The position numbers and the translations under genes were made by a program. Source: Flavobacteriaceae bacterium UBA3339 (lineage in GTDB: Bacteria; Bacteroidota; Bacteroidia; Flavobacteriales; Flavobacteriaceae). From it: a stretch of DNA of 26,958 bases. The notes below the pieces were generated by a model that saw only the letters and a program-made list of their open reading frames with translations, was not told the origin of the DNA and ran no database searches. Each line of letters opens with the position of its first letter. Within the stretch, counting starts at the first letter, position 1. Location of the stretch: the NCBI GenBank assembly GCA_002360925.1, contig DERN01000015.1, positions 105,498-132,455 of the forward strand, written 5' to 3'. This document shows, piece by piece, positions 1 to 9,177 of the stretch.

Positions 1-52
1 GTTGCTTTTTTGTTGTTTAATGCTTAGTTTTATCTCTATAAAAAATAATAAG

Positions 53-976
53 ATGAAAAAACTATTATCTTTTTTAATTTTGATTTCTATTTTTTTTGCT
101 TCTTGTAATTCCACTCGATTACCTTTTACACGAACAGAAAAGATTCGTGTTTTTTCTCAAAAGGCAGGGGCTATTATTTATAATCAAGACACGATAATAC
201 TAAATCATAAGAAAAAGGAGTTTATTTTTCCTGAAAATTACAATTTAATATTAAAAGTCCCTAAAAGTAAAGAACCGTTGAATTTTAGTTTTATTGGAGA
301 AGATAGTTTAGTGAAAGATTATGTGATAATACCCAAAAATTTAATTCCTGCATATAAAGACCCGATCCCCGATAGAAGTTATTCTTATGCAACGAATCTT
401 ACTCCCGTTATATTACCTTCTAAAGATACGATTGAGGTGAAAACCAAATCTTTTAAAAGACCCGAAAAAGGTTCGGTTTATTTAAATATTTCTCTTCCTC
501 ATGTAAATTTTTATGATTTTAATATCCAAAATAGAGAAAGAGTAACAAAGAACGGTTTTTTGGGATTTTCGCTTGGTTTAGATTATTATCATTCTAAAAA
601 TCAATTTTTAAATTTGAGTTATAGTGCTATACAAGATTTTTTTATGGTATTTCCTGCTCCTGTAGATTATGAAGATGTCGATTTAGAAACTTTTTTATGG
701 TCAAAATATTTTTCACTTTCCAATAACCATAGAATGGGTCGTCTTACGTTTGGTTATGGATTTTCTTATGCAGAGAATAATTACAATCTACCGCTGACGA
801 ATCGGGAAAAATATTACGCTTTTGGAAATGTTTTTTCGACTTACTTTCAACTTAGTAAAGCATTTCATTTAGGCGTGGTTTACAGACCCACCTATTATCG
901 TCCGCAATTATCCGATGAATATCAATACGAACATGCTATAAGTATTGATTTTATGTGGAAAATTAGATTGAAATGA
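53..976 (+). CDS. Predicted lipoprotein with beta-rich C-terminal half
   Basis: A 307-residue protein starting at ATG 53. The frame is open further upstream through a TTG at 2, but only the ATG gives a proper signal peptide, so I chose it. Residues 1-19 form a lipoprotein signal: MKK, a hydrophobic core, then FASC with the lipid-bearing Cys. The N-terminal third is beta-like and contains no motif I know. From about residue 150 the chain alternates aromatic and polar residues with Gly-rich turns, which looks like strands of an outer-membrane beta barrel or beta sandwich. I do not recognise a named family, and the membrane location is inferred from the lipobox and strand pattern. The gene converges on the methyltransferase gene with only 8 nt between stop codons, and I see no hairpin there. 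Confidence 0.75.
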   Translation: MKKLLSFLILISIFFASCNSTRLPFTRTEKIRVFSQKAGAIIYNQDTIILNHKKKEFIFPENYNLILKVPKSKEPLNFSFIGEDSLVKDYVIIPKNLIPAYKDPIPDRSYSYATNLTPVILPSKDTIEVKTKSFKRPEKGSVYLNISLPHVNFYDFNIQNRERVTKNGFLGFSLGLDYYHSKNQFLNLSYSAIQDFFMVFPAPVDYEDVDLETFLWSKYFSLSNNHRMGRLTFGYGFSYAENNYNLPLTNREKYYAFGNVFSTYFQLSKAFHLGVVYRPTYYRPQLSDEYQYEHAISIDFMWKIRLK

Positions 977-984
977 TTTGAATT

Positions 985-2154
985 TTACAGTTTATTTGAA
1001 AGAATTACAATTTTTTCATTATTCAAATTAGTCGTAAAAAAAGCATAGATTTCTCCACCTTCTTTTAACTTATGTTTTTTACGGATTTCATCAACTTTTA
1101 AAGGAAAATTTCGAGTCGTAATATTCCATTTTTGATTTTCGAAAGATTTTAATTCTTTTTTATTGTATGGAATGGTATGTTCTATTTTAAAAACTCTTCC
1201 CGGAAAATTAATTAAATGTTCAGATGTGTATAAATGCGAATGCTTATGAAGTTTTTTTACCTGAAATTGATTAGCTAATTTATTATACAATCCAGTTTTT
1301 AAATAACTGCTAAACGGTTCGTACAAATAAGTTAAGGGATTGCTTAAAGAAGCAACATCATCGTCATTTAAATTAAATTCGTGATTACTAAACGTTTCAT
1401 CGTTTAAGTGATTTACCGCTACAAGTGTAGGTTTTTGATCGAAATTTTTTTCAATTTCAATCAATAATTCTTTTACCTCATTGTTTAGTGCAATAATATA
1501 AATCTTTTTTACTTGATTTAATTCGTTTAAAATAGATTGAATATCGAGTAACGGCGCTACTTTTATAAGGATATGATTCGATTTTGATAATAAGAATTCT
1601 TGTAAATCCACAACATTCGGAATGCAATCTTTCAAAAGGAAAACTTTTGATTTAGATGAATCTCTTCTGGCAGGATCAACATAAACCCAATCAAATTTTT
1701 CTGTCGAATTTTCAAGATATTCAACACTGTCTCCCGAAATAGTCGAAATATTATTGATTCCTAAAACCTTAAAATTATATGAAACGATGTTTGATAATTC
1801 TTCATTTATTTCACAATGAATGACTTTTTGAAAAGTTTTTGAGAAATAAAAATCGTCAATTCCGAAACCACCGGTTAAATCGATTAAAGAAGTGCCTGAA
1901 ATCAAAGAAGCTTTATATTGAGCTAAAACTTCAGAAGACGTCTGTTCGATTGATAAACTGGAAGGAAAAATAATTCCGTCTGTTTTAAACCAAGTTGGTA
2001 ATTTTTTATTGGCTTTCTTTTTTGCTTGTATTTGGTTTAAAGTCCATTTCCAGTCAAATTCTGGAAATGGATTTTTTTGCAATGCCAATTCGTTAATATC
2101 TTTGTTTAAGTTAAGGTTTATAAACGCTTGTAAATCAACAGAAGGTATTTTCAA
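985..2154 (-). CDS. Class I SAM-dependent methyltransferase (THUMP-like / PG_1098 type)
   Basis: A 389-residue cytoplasmic protein. Residues 86-100 hold the SAM-binding motif I (GTSLIDLTGGFGIDD), residues 110-117 give an acidic motif II (VIHCEINE), and DPARRD at 160-165 takes the place of the usual catalytic NPPY-type motif. This arrangement, with an N-terminal helical part and a C-terminal ferredoxin-like/THUMP-like region, is what I know from the Bacteroidota family named after PG_1098. These are thought to modify RNA, but the substrate is unknown. The start is TTG: the frame has a stop six codons upstream and no ATG before motif I. It lies 28 bp downstream of the NlpE-like gene on the same strand, so the two are probably co-transcribed from the promoter at 3003-3033. 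Confidence 0.8.
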   Translation of the reverse strand: MKIPSVDLQAFINLNLNKDINELALQKNPFPEFDWKWTLNQIQAKKKANKKLPTWFKTDGIIFPSSLSIEQTSSEVLAQYKASLISGTSLIDLTGGFGIDDFYFSKTFQKVIHCEINEELSNIVSYNFKVLGINNISTISGDSVEYLENSTEKFDWVYVDPARRDSSKSKVFLLKDCIPNVVDLQEFLLSKSNHILIKVAPLLDIQSILNELNQVKKIYIIALNNEVKELLIEIEKNFDQKPTLVAVNHLNDETFSNHEFNLNDDDVASLSNPLTYLYEPFSSYLKTGLYNKLANQFQVKKLHKHSHLYTSEHLINFPGRVFKIEHTIPYNKKELKSFENQKWNITTRNFPLKVDEIRKKHKLKEGGEIYAFFTTNLNNEKIVILSNKL

Positions 2155-2182
2155 ATTAATTGAATTTAGTTAAGAATCTAAA

Positions 2183-2956
2183 TTAATTAGATGGTAAAAT
2201 TTGTTTTCTATAAGAACCTTGCAAAGGCAAACTTCTTAACGTATCGTTACATTTAAACTGAACCGAATCTTTATCGATGTTTTCAAAAAGAACATGAGCT
2301 TCTTTTTTGGTAAAAATCACTTTTAAATTTCCTTTATCATCATTTAAAGAAGCATTTAGTTGATGTCCTTTATCTAAAAGAGCATCTAAAGTTGTGGTAC
2401 AGTTATTTAAAGAATCGATCTTATTAAAATGAGTAAATTCAATATTAAAATGATCTTTCTTAGTATGTTTAATTATAATTTTATTGTATAAATTCACAGT
2501 GTCGCCAACCAAATATTTTCCTTCAATCTGTTTAAATTTAAACGGAATCGCTTTATGCAAAACATAATCAGCAGATAATTCACCGGTAACTTCTTTAAAA
2601 TCGCTTCCAACACGCAAAATTTTATCAATTCCTTTGATCTTATAAAACAATTTTTCGCGATCAAAAGTTGCAACAAAAACCGAGTCTTTCAATTTCCAAG
2701 TTCCAACTTTGGTAATTGGCAATTCATTTCGTTCTTGATAATAAATCGTTCTTGAAATAGTACTATCGTTGTAAATTCGAATTGTTGTCTCAATTCCCGA
2801 ACAATCTGGACAAGGAATAATTCCTTCGTACGAACTGCTAAAAATCGTATCTAACAATGCCGGCTGAATCACCACCGGTGGTTTTTCTTTTTTGGAACAT
2901 GATGTAAGCCCAAGAATAACCAATGAAAAAGCAAAAATATTTTTTAACCCGTGCAT
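2183..2956 (-). CDS. NlpE N-terminal domain lipoprotein
   Basis: A 257-residue lipoprotein. I chose ATG 2956, giving MHGLKN, a hydrophobic core and the lipobox LTSC with Cys20. An ATG five codons upstream (2971) is also possible. Residues 42-115 match the NlpE/copper-resistance fold: YEGIIPCPDCSGIETTI, with the family's CxxC at Cys49 and Cys52, followed by the strand run ending in GTWKLKDSVF. In E. coli NlpE is an outer-membrane sensor of lipoprotein-trafficking and surface stress. In Bacteroidota only the domain is shared and the role is not established. The C-terminal 130 residues are not recognisable. A strong host promoter lies just upstream, and the methyltransferase gene follows, making a probable two-gene operon. 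Confidence 0.8.
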   Translation of the reverse strand: MHGLKNIFAFSLVILGLTSCSKKEKPPVVIQPALLDTIFSSSYEGIIPCPDCSGIETTIRIYNDSTISRTIYYQERNELPITKVGTWKLKDSVFVATFDREKLFYKIKGIDKILRVGSDFKEVTGELSADYVLHKAIPFKFKQIEGKYLVGDTVNLYNKIIIKHTKKDHFNIEFTHFNKIDSLNNCTTTLDALLDKGHQLNASLNDDKGNLKVIFTKKEAHVLFENIDKDSVQFKCNDTLRSLPLQGSYRKQILPSN

Positions 2957-3002
2957 ACTAAAAATTACCAATTTGTGTTGAAGTGAATTTGAATGTAATT
3001 AA

Positions 3003-3033
3003 CAAAAATAGTTCCATTTTTTAGTAATTCAAA
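3003..3033 (-). promoter_or_regulatory. Bacteroidota housekeeping promoter for the NlpE-like gene
   Basis: Read on the minus strand this is TTTG (3033-3030), exactly 19 bp, then TATTTTTG (3010-3003). It is a full match to the Bacteroidota consensus TTTG-N19-TAnnTTTG. The expected transcription start near 2997 leaves a leader of about 40 nt before ATG 2956. Confidence 0.75.
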
Positions 3034-3049
3034 AAAAAGAGTAAACTTA

Positions 3050-3080
3050 TTTTAAAAGTGTAAGAATTGAATTACTTTTG
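3050..3080 (+). promoter_or_regulatory. Probable guaA promoter
   Basis: The -7 box TACTTTTG sits at 3073-3080. Nineteen bases upstream the -33 position reads TTTT (3050-3053), one mismatch from TTTG. The predicted start near 3086 lies downstream of the alternative TTG start at 3067, which supports ATG 3100 as the real guaA start. Confidence 0.55.
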
Positions 3081-3099
3081 CACAAAGACAAACAACACG

Positions 3100-4632
3100 A
3101 TGACGCAAGGAATTATCATTTTAGACTTTGGCTCTCAATACAATCAATTGATTGCTCGCAGAATTCGGGAATTTGGCGTATATGCAGAAATTGTCCCTTA
3201 TTTTACTTCTTTAGAAGAAATTAAAAAACACGATCCAAAAGGAGTTATTTTATCTGGAGGACCTTCTTCTGTTTTTGGAGAAGAAGCGGCTTTGGTAGAA
3301 AAAGAATTGTTCGAAATGGGCGTTCCGGTTTTAGGAATTTGCTATGGTATGCAATTGATTTCGCATTTATTGGGTGGAGAAGTAAAAAAAGGAGTGAAAG
3401 GCGAATATGGAAAATCGGAATTAACGGTTTTAGCAGAAAACAGTTTATTTAAAGATGTTCCGGCACAATCAACTGTTTGGATGAGTCATTTTGACGAAGT
3501 AGTTAAAGCACCAAATGGTTTTACAGTTTCAGGAAAATCGAACATTGATATTGCAGCACTTGCAAACGAAGATCGTAAAATTTATGCTGTTCAGTTCCAC
3601 CCGGAAGTAACGCATTCAGAATACGGATCTAAAATGTTAGAAAACTTTGTTTTTAATATCTGTAAAGCTGAGAAAAATTGGGCTTTAAAAGATTTTATCG
3701 ATACAGAAATTAAGCGTATTAAAGAAGTTGTAGGAGATAAAAAAGTAATCTTAGGACTTTCTGGCGGAGTAGATTCTTCTGTTGCGGCGGTTTTAATTCA
3801 ACGTGCAATTGGGGATCAGTTAACATGTATTTTTGTTGATACCGGATTATTACGTAAAGACGAAGGCAAAAAAGTAATGGAAAATTACGGAAAGCACTTC
3901 AATATGAATATTAAGATGGTTGATGCTTCGGAACGTTTTCTTGGAAACTTAAAAGGAATCGACGAACCAGAAGCAAAACGTAAATCAATCGGACATGATT
4001 TTATTTCCGTTTTTGATGAAGAATCTAAGAAATTCGGTGATGCTTCGTTCTTAGCACAAGGAACCATTTATCCTGATGTAATTGAATCACAATCTGTAAA
4101 AGGACCTTCTGCAACTATTAAATCGCACCACAATGTTGGTGGATTGCCAGAAGATATGAAATTGGAATTGTTAGAACCTTTACGCGAATTGTTTAAAGAC
4201 GAAGTTCGTAAAGTAGGAGTAGAGTTAGGAATTCCACGCGAATTAGTTTATCGTCATCCATTCCCAGGCCCAGGATTAGGAATCCGAGTTTTAGGAGAAG
4301 TTGACGCTGAAAAAGTACGTATTTTACAAGAAGCCGACGATATCTTTATTCAAGAATTGTACAAACACAATTTATATGACGAAGTTTCGCAAGCTTTCGT
4401 AGTTTTATTACCTGTAAAATCGGTAGGTGTAATGGGCGACGAGCGCACGTATGAATATACAGCTGTTGTTCGTTCGGCAAATACAATCGATTTTATGACC
4501 GCAACTTGGTCTAAACTTCCTTATGAATTCTTAGAAATTGTTTCGAATAGAATTATTAACGAAGTAAGAGGGATTAATCGCGTTGCTTACGATATCAGTT
4601 CAAAACCACCTGCAACAATCGAGTGGGAATAA
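3100..4632 (+). CDS. guaA: GMP synthase (glutamine-hydrolysing)
   Basis: A 510-residue enzyme that converts XMP, ATP and glutamine to GMP, the last step of de novo guanine nucleotide synthesis in the cytoplasm. The N-terminal class I glutamine amidotransferase domain has the nucleophile in GICYGMQ (Cys81) and the His168/Glu170 pair in QFHPEV. The ATP pyrophosphatase domain has the PP-loop LGLSGGVDSS at about 219-228. The C-terminal dimerisation domain ends in the typical KPPATIEWE. Length fits the family (about 510-525). The frame extends up to a TTG at 3067, but the promoter -7 box overlaps that stretch and the family begins at about MTQGIIILDFGSQ, so ATG 3100 is used. A strong hairpin follows the stop, so it is probably monocistronic. 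Confidence 0.98.
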   Translation: MTQGIIILDFGSQYNQLIARRIREFGVYAEIVPYFTSLEEIKKHDPKGVILSGGPSSVFGEEAALVEKELFEMGVPVLGICYGMQLISHLLGGEVKKGVKGEYGKSELTVLAENSLFKDVPAQSTVWMSHFDEVVKAPNGFTVSGKSNIDIAALANEDRKIYAVQFHPEVTHSEYGSKMLENFVFNICKAEKNWALKDFIDTEIKRIKEVVGDKKVILGLSGGVDSSVAAVLIQRAIGDQLTCIFVDTGLLRKDEGKKVMENYGKHFNMNIKMVDASERFLGNLKGIDEPEAKRKSIGHDFISVFDEESKKFGDASFLAQGTIYPDVIESQSVKGPSATIKSHHNVGGLPEDMKLELLEPLRELFKDEVRKVGVELGIPRELVYRHPFPGPGLGIRVLGEVDAEKVRILQEADDIFIQELYKHNLYDEVSQAFVVLLPVKSVGVMGDERTYEYTAVVRSANTIDFMTATWSKLPYEFLEIVSNRIINEVRGINRVAYDISSKPPATIEWE

Positions 4633-4640
4633 AAAAAAAT

Positions 4641-4674
4641 AAAATAGCCTTGAATTATATTTAAGGCTATTTTT
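4641..4674 (+). terminator. Rho-independent terminator of guaA
   Basis: A perfect 11-bp stem, AAAATAGCCTT (4641-4651) with AAGGCTATTTT (4663-4673), has an 11-nt loop and ends in a T-run. It starts 8 nt after the guaA stop codon. Confidence 0.85.
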
Positions 4675-4717
4675 ATTAGAACTTAATTTTATTTAAATCG
4701 CCAGGAATTCATAGCTT

Positions 4718-5608
4718 ATGAAAAAATCGAATGAAACAAAACAAAAATTGCACCCACGTAGCTTTCATAACGACTTATATAATTTTGACGATTTAATAAA
4801 AAAAGTACCTGATTTAAAAAGCTTTATAATAAAAAATCCCAATGGATTAGATACGCTGACTTTTGCAAATCCGCAAGCTGTTTATTTGCTAAATAAGGCG
4901 TTAGTGTTACATTTTTACAATTTAAATTATTGGGAATTACCAAAAGGTAATTTGGTGCCACCTGTGCCTGGTAGAGCTGATTATATCCATTATTTAGCTG
5001 ATTTAATTTCACAATCGGCTATAAAAAATGATATTACGGTTTTGGATTTAGGAACGGGAGCCAATTTAATTTATCCTATTATTGGTAGTGCTGTTTACGA
5101 TTGGAATTTTGTTGCGACGGATATAGAACAAAAATCGTTACAACACGCTGCCGAAATCATTGCTAAAAATGAACGATTATCTCATAAGATTTCTTTACGG
5201 TTTCAACTAAATAAAAAACATATTTTAAAAGGAATTGTTGAACCACGTGATTATTTTGAATTAGTTATGTGTAATCCACCTTTTTTTAAATCAAAAGAAG
5301 AGGCAGAAACGCAAACATTACGAAAGTTAAAGGGTTTAAATAATAAAAGACAAGTTGAATTGATTCATAATTTTTCTGGGAAGAACAATGAATTGTGGTG
5401 CGATGGCGGAGAATTAACTTTTCTATTAACACTTATTAATGAAAGTGTTTTGTTTAAAAATCAGGTAGGTTGGTTTACAAGTTTGGTGTCTAATAACGAT
5501 CATTTAAAACCGTTAGAGAAAGAATTAAAGAAAAAAGGAGCTAATTATAAGGTTATTCAAATGGCGCAAGGAAATAAAATGAGCAGAATTTTAGCTTGGC
5601 AATTTTAA
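4718..5608 (+). CDS. rlmF: 23S rRNA (adenine(1618)-N(6))-methyltransferase RlmF
   Basis: A 296-residue SAM-dependent enzyme that methylates N6 of A1618 in 23S rRNA. The N-terminus is family-typical: LHPRSFHNDLYNFDDL at 11-26 and NPQAVYLLNKAL at 51-62, followed by PPVPGRADYIHYLADL at 81-96. The SAM-binding motif I is LDLGTGANLIYPIIG (109-123), and the N6-adenine catalytic motif is NPPF (186-189). Length matches RlmF/YbiN proteins (about 300). It stands alone, with the guaA terminator upstream and 68 bp to the next gene. I see no consensus promoter before it. Confidence 0.93.
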   Translation: MKKSNETKQKLHPRSFHNDLYNFDDLIKKVPDLKSFIIKNPNGLDTLTFANPQAVYLLNKALVLHFYNLNYWELPKGNLVPPVPGRADYIHYLADLISQSAIKNDITVLDLGTGANLIYPIIGSAVYDWNFVATDIEQKSLQHAAEIIAKNERLSHKISLRFQLNKKHILKGIVEPRDYFELVMCNPPFFKSKEEAETQTLRKLKGLNNKRQVELIHNFSGKNNELWCDGGELTFLLTLINESVLFKNQVGWFTSLVSNNDHLKPLEKELKKKGANYKVIQMAQGNKMSRILAWQF

Positions 5609-5663
5609 GTTTTTGTAATAAATATTATTAATTTGGCAATGTAAAAACGTCGATTATTGTTTT

Positions 5664-5671
5664 TATCTTTG
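5664..5671 (+). promoter_or_regulatory. Possible -7 box of the LysM gene
   Basis: TATCTTTG matches TAnnTTTG and ends 5 nt before ATG 5677. No TTG lies at the expected -33 distance. If the box is used, the mRNA would have almost no leader. Confidence 0.35.
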
Positions 5672-5676
5672 TTCGT

Positions 5677-7587
5677 ATGAAAAGAATATTTATTACACTA
5701 TCAACTTTACTTTGTGCTACGATTTCTATGGCGCAAACCGTTACGAAAACGCATGTTGTGGCAAAAGGCGAAACTGTTACGCAAATTGCCAAAAAGTATA
5801 ATACAACCAATAATGTATTGTTTTTGTTGAATCCGGAAGCGGTAGAAGGAATTAGTGAAAATCAGATATTAAAAATTCCGACAACAAGCGATATTCAACA
5901 CGAAGTTCAACCAAAAGAAACGGTTTATGGAATTTCGAAACAATATAATATTGCTATTGAAAAGTTGTATGATTTAAATCCGGGATTAAAAGAAAACGGA
6001 TTAAAAGTTGGGCAACATCTTAATTTGACAGATTCAACTGCTCAAAAAAATGTTACTAAAACTTCAAACAATAATACACAATCGGCAACAACTGTTGTAG
6101 AAAAAGGCGAAACCATTTACGGACTTGCAGTTAAGAACAACACAACAGTTTCAATGTTGTACGAATTAAATCCGAATTTAAGAGAAAACGGATTAAAAGA
6201 AGGTCAAGTTGTAAATATTCCTTCTAACAATCAGAAAAAAAATGAAGTTGTAAATAAAGTAGTTGAAACAATTGAAACTGTAAAACCTTCGATTGAATCT
6301 AAAAACGTTAAAACGGTTGTAGTAAAACCAAAAGAAACCATTTACAATATTGCAAAAACAAATAATGTTACGCAAGAGCAATTAATGAAATGGAATCCGG
6401 ATTTAATTAACGGATTAAAAGAAGGAACCACTTTAATTGTAGGTCATGATAATTCTGGATTTACAACAAAACCAACTGAAAATGTAACTCCGAATTATAC
6501 CAAAAAAGGTGTTGATTTAACATTAGAAAACGATGGTTCAGTGAAAGAATTAGTACTTTTACTTCCGTTCAATTTAGCGAATAATCATTTCAATAATCCT
6601 TCAATTAATCAAAATATTAAAAGTGATGTTTTCTTAAACATGACATTGGAGTTTTATTCGGGCGCTAAATTGGCAATCGAAGATTTAAAAGATAAAAATT
6701 ATCCGTTAAATATCAAATTTGTTGATTCAAAAGAAACAAATCGTGCGTTGGATGTAAATACGTTGAAAGGAGATTTCGATTTTTCTTCGACCGATGTTAT
6801 TATTGGACCGTTTTTCCAAAAGAATGTCGATGCTGTTTCCGAAACTTTCAAAAATCAATCAACCATTATCATTTCGCCTTTGTCAACCGAGAAAGGAAAA
6901 CCTTATCCGCGTCAAGTTCACACTATGCCAAATAACGATATTGTAAAAAAGGAAATGCTGGAATATTTGATTTCGAAACAAGACAATATTTTAGCAATTA
7001 CTGACGGAACAAAAACTACGAAAACCTATTTTAACACGAATTATCCTTCAATTAATGTTTTAGGAATCGCAAAAGACGAGAAAATAAGCGCAACTAATTT
7101 AAAGAAATCTTTAGTAGCGGGCGATATGAATTATATTGTTTACGATGCAGCTTCCTTATCAACTACGATTGAATTAGTTAAAACATTAAAATCGTTACAA
7201 AAAGAACATAAAATTCAGTTGGTAACGTTAGATAAAAACGACGCTTTAGATTCTTCGGATGTTGATATCAATGATTTAGTTGCTTTAAAATATATGTTTC
7301 CTTCGGTTACAAATGATTCAGAAAGTAAAAAGAAATCCAATTTTGCAAGTCATTATAAATCTACTTACGGAAAAACTCCAAGTCGTTTTGCAACTCGCGG
7401 ATATGATGTAACGTACGATGTTATTACGCGTATGTTTGAATCGGATGAGAATTCGAATATTTTTGATTTCGGTTCTCAACAAATCGAAAATAAGTTTGCG
7501 TACATAAATGAAAACGGCGGAGTTTATAATAATGCGGTTTATATTTTGTATTACGATAAAGATTTAACAATAAAAGAAGCGAAATAA
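5677..7587 (+). CDS. Exported LysM protein with periplasmic-binding-like domain
   Basis: A 636-residue protein with a Sec signal peptide (residues 1-20, ending SMAQ). Four LysM modules follow at about 26-68, 75-117, 139-182 and 213-256. Each has the KGET/KETxxxIA start and a central Asn-Pro (LNPEA, LNPGL, LNPNL, WNPDL). LysM modules bind the glycan strands of peptidoglycan. From about residue 285 to the end there is a type 1 periplasmic-binding fold: KELVLLLPFNLANNH, then VDSKET, DVIIGPFF and TDGTKTTKTYF blocks like those of ABC-transporter receptors and LpoA. The combination is common in Flavobacteriia and suggests a peptidoglycan-linked periplasmic protein, but ligand and partner are unknown. 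The OsmC gene is coupled to it by a 1-nt stop/start overlap. Confidence 0.88.
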   Translation: MKRIFITLSTLLCATISMAQTVTKTHVVAKGETVTQIAKKYNTTNNVLFLLNPEAVEGISENQILKIPTTSDIQHEVQPKETVYGISKQYNIAIEKLYDLNPGLKENGLKVGQHLNLTDSTAQKNVTKTSNNNTQSATTVVEKGETIYGLAVKNNTTVSMLYELNPNLRENGLKEGQVVNIPSNNQKKNEVVNKVVETIETVKPSIESKNVKTVVVKPKETIYNIAKTNNVTQEQLMKWNPDLINGLKEGTTLIVGHDNSGFTTKPTENVTPNYTKKGVDLTLENDGSVKELVLLLPFNLANNHFNNPSINQNIKSDVFLNMTLEFYSGAKLAIEDLKDKNYPLNIKFVDSKETNRALDVNTLKGDFDFSSTDVIIGPFFQKNVDAVSETFKNQSTIIISPLSTEKGKPYPRQVHTMPNNDIVKKEMLEYLISKQDNILAITDGTKTTKTYFNTNYPSINVLGIAKDEKISATNLKKSLVAGDMNYIVYDAASLSTTIELVKTLKSLQKEHKIQLVTLDKNDALDSSDVDINDLVALKYMFPSVTNDSESKKKSNFASHYKSTYGKTPSRFATRGYDVTYDVITRMFESDENSNIFDFGSQQIENKFAYINENGGVYNNAVYILYYDKDLTIKEAK

Positions 7588-7991
7588 TGAGCACAAGCAA
7601 AGTAGTATATAAAGGTGATTTGCGAACAGAATCGACACATTTACAATCGGGAACTGTTATTTTAACCGATGCGCCAACAGATAATCACGGTCGAGGAGAA
7701 GCTTTTTCTCCGACCGATATGGTAGCAAATTCTTTAGCAACGTGCATGTTCAGCATTATGGGAATTAAAGCAAAAAAAATGGATATTGATTTGGTTGATT
7801 CTAAAGCTGATGTAACAAAAGTAATGCAAGCCGAACCAAGAAAAATAAGTGAAATCATCGTAGCATTTGAAATGAAAGCTAATGTGGACGAAAAATCAAA
7901 AACAATTTTAGAACGTGCTGCAATGACGTGTCCGGTTTTTCTAAGTTTGCATCCCGATATAAAAAAAACGATTACTTTTAATTGGAATTAG
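7587..7991 (+). CDS. OsmC family peroxiredoxin-like protein
   Basis: A 134-residue protein. The two family cysteines are visible: Cys53 in NSLATCMFSIMG and Cys115 in AMTCPVFLSLHPD, which in OsmC/Ohr proteins form the active pair reducing organic peroxides. SPTDMVANSL before Cys53 is also typical. Length is complete for the family, and the C-terminal strand ITFNWN is normal, so the prophage joined after the stop has not truncated it. Translation is coupled to the LysM gene by TAATG. The exact role (OsmC, Ohr or a YhfA-like protein) cannot be told from sequence. Confidence 0.9.
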   Translation: MSTSKVVYKGDLRTESTHLQSGTVILTDAPTDNHGRGEAFSPTDMVANSLATCMFSIMGIKAKKMDIDLVDSKADVTKVMQAEPRKISEIIVAFEMKANVDEKSKTILERAAMTCPVFLSLHPDIKKTITFNWN

Positions 7992-8156
7992 TTTTGGAAA
8001 ACGATAATAACAAACTCTTTATCAAAAAGGTCCAATAATAGCTTTCTAAAAAGAAGGTCATTAGATTTAGAAAAAGAAATTGAGTATTGTAATAATAACT
8101 TTTTAAGAATAAACGAAGCTTATAATATAATTTTAAACGGCATTCCTACTAGATGA
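7992..8156 (+). pseudogene. Start-less coding remnant at the prophage edge
   Basis: Directly after the OsmC stop the same frame stays open for 54 codons without ATG, then stops at 8154-8156. The peptide is Lys/Asn/Leu-rich and helical, containing RSLDLEKEIEYCNNNFLRI. At about 8135-8155 the coding character passes to the next frame, which continues into the portal fragment (NGIP, then LLDDIEGEIQLL). It may be the 5' part of the same broken gene or the tail of another deleted phage gene. I do not recognise it. Confidence 0.35.
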
Positions 8157-9177
8157 TATTGAAGGTGAAATACAGCTTCTGGAATTTAAATTACAAAGTC
8201 TTTATAGCAAATCAGTTCGTAATAATCAAAAGGGGTTTATTGAGTTTACAAATGAATTAATAAAAGAACGGGAAAGATTAAAAATTGACACGAAAACATA
8301 TCGTACTTTAATCAATATAATTTCTATTTTAATTGAACCTAAAGAAGATTTTGCTATTAACGATATCACAAAAGATGATAAAAACGAACTGTTTGATGCT
8401 GTAAAAACCACATGGAAATTAAATCGATTAGATCATAAGTTACAAGATGCTTTAAGATTCAAAAAATCTGAACTAGAAAGCTATATCATTTTTCATATTG
8501 AAGATATAAACGAAGGTAAAACTTGGATTACTAAAATACTTATAAAACAAAAGAAAGTAATTAAATCAAGCGTAAACACAAATAAAGACGGAAGGATGTA
8601 TCCGATCTTTAACGCTCATGGTAACATGGAAGCTTTTGTTTGGCGCTTTACTTCTAAAACAAATGAAAATTCGGAAGTTGATAATATTTGGACTTACACC
8701 GACAAAACTAAAATAGAAATCAACAATTCATTAAATAGGACTTATTCAGTCGTTTCTGAAAAACCACATGGTTTTGATCGCATTCCGGTTGTTTATCTGC
8801 AACAAGATCATCCTGAATGGGAAGATGTTAAAACGTTAATTGATCGTTATGAAGTTGCTTTATCGAAGCTTGGGAGTTCAAACGATTATACCGGACAACC
8901 GCTGTTGAAACTTTACGGCGAATTGGTTAACATGCCAGATCGTAATGATGATGGAAAAACATTGCGTTTTCCTATAAAAGAGATTGACGGAACCGGTAAA
9001 ACAGTTCAAGGAGATGTAGAGTTTCTTACAGCAAACAACGCAGCTGAATCGGTTGAATTAGAACTTGATAAACTATATACTTTAATCAATTCAATGTCTT
9101 CAACACCGAATATTGATTTCGATAATTTAAAAGGATTAGGAGCTATTCCCGGTATTGCTTTACGTTTATGTTTTTAG
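8137..9177 (+). pseudogene. Phage portal protein, main fragment (broken)
   Basis: The frame is open from 8137 to the TAG at 9175, but its first ATG is at 8596, in the middle of the domain. Homology-like sequence begins before that ATG: ELFDAVKTTWKLNRLDHKLQ and ESYIIFHIEDINEGK look like the start of the SPP1-type portal core. After it come KPHGFDRIPVVYLQQDHPEW and a run through SSNDYTGQPLLKLYG to GLGAIPGIALRL, typical of portals of Bacteroidota phages. The portal is the dodecameric ring through which DNA enters the capsid. The coding-like stretch 8137-8340 is a helical region I cannot place. The reading continues one frame back in the next entry. The missing start and the frame breaks suggest a decayed or mis-sequenced gene. 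Confidence 0.7.

Noticed and set aside
3067..3099. Longer guaA with TTG start at 3067
   Set aside because: The stretch contains the guaA -7 box and adds residues not found in the family. ATG 3100 gives the normal N-terminus.
8596..9177. Stand-alone 193-residue protein starting at ATG 8596
   Set aside because: Portal-like sequence continues upstream of this ATG in the same frame (ELFDAVKTTWKLNR), and the protein continues in the -1 frame after 9168. It is a fragment of a broken gene.
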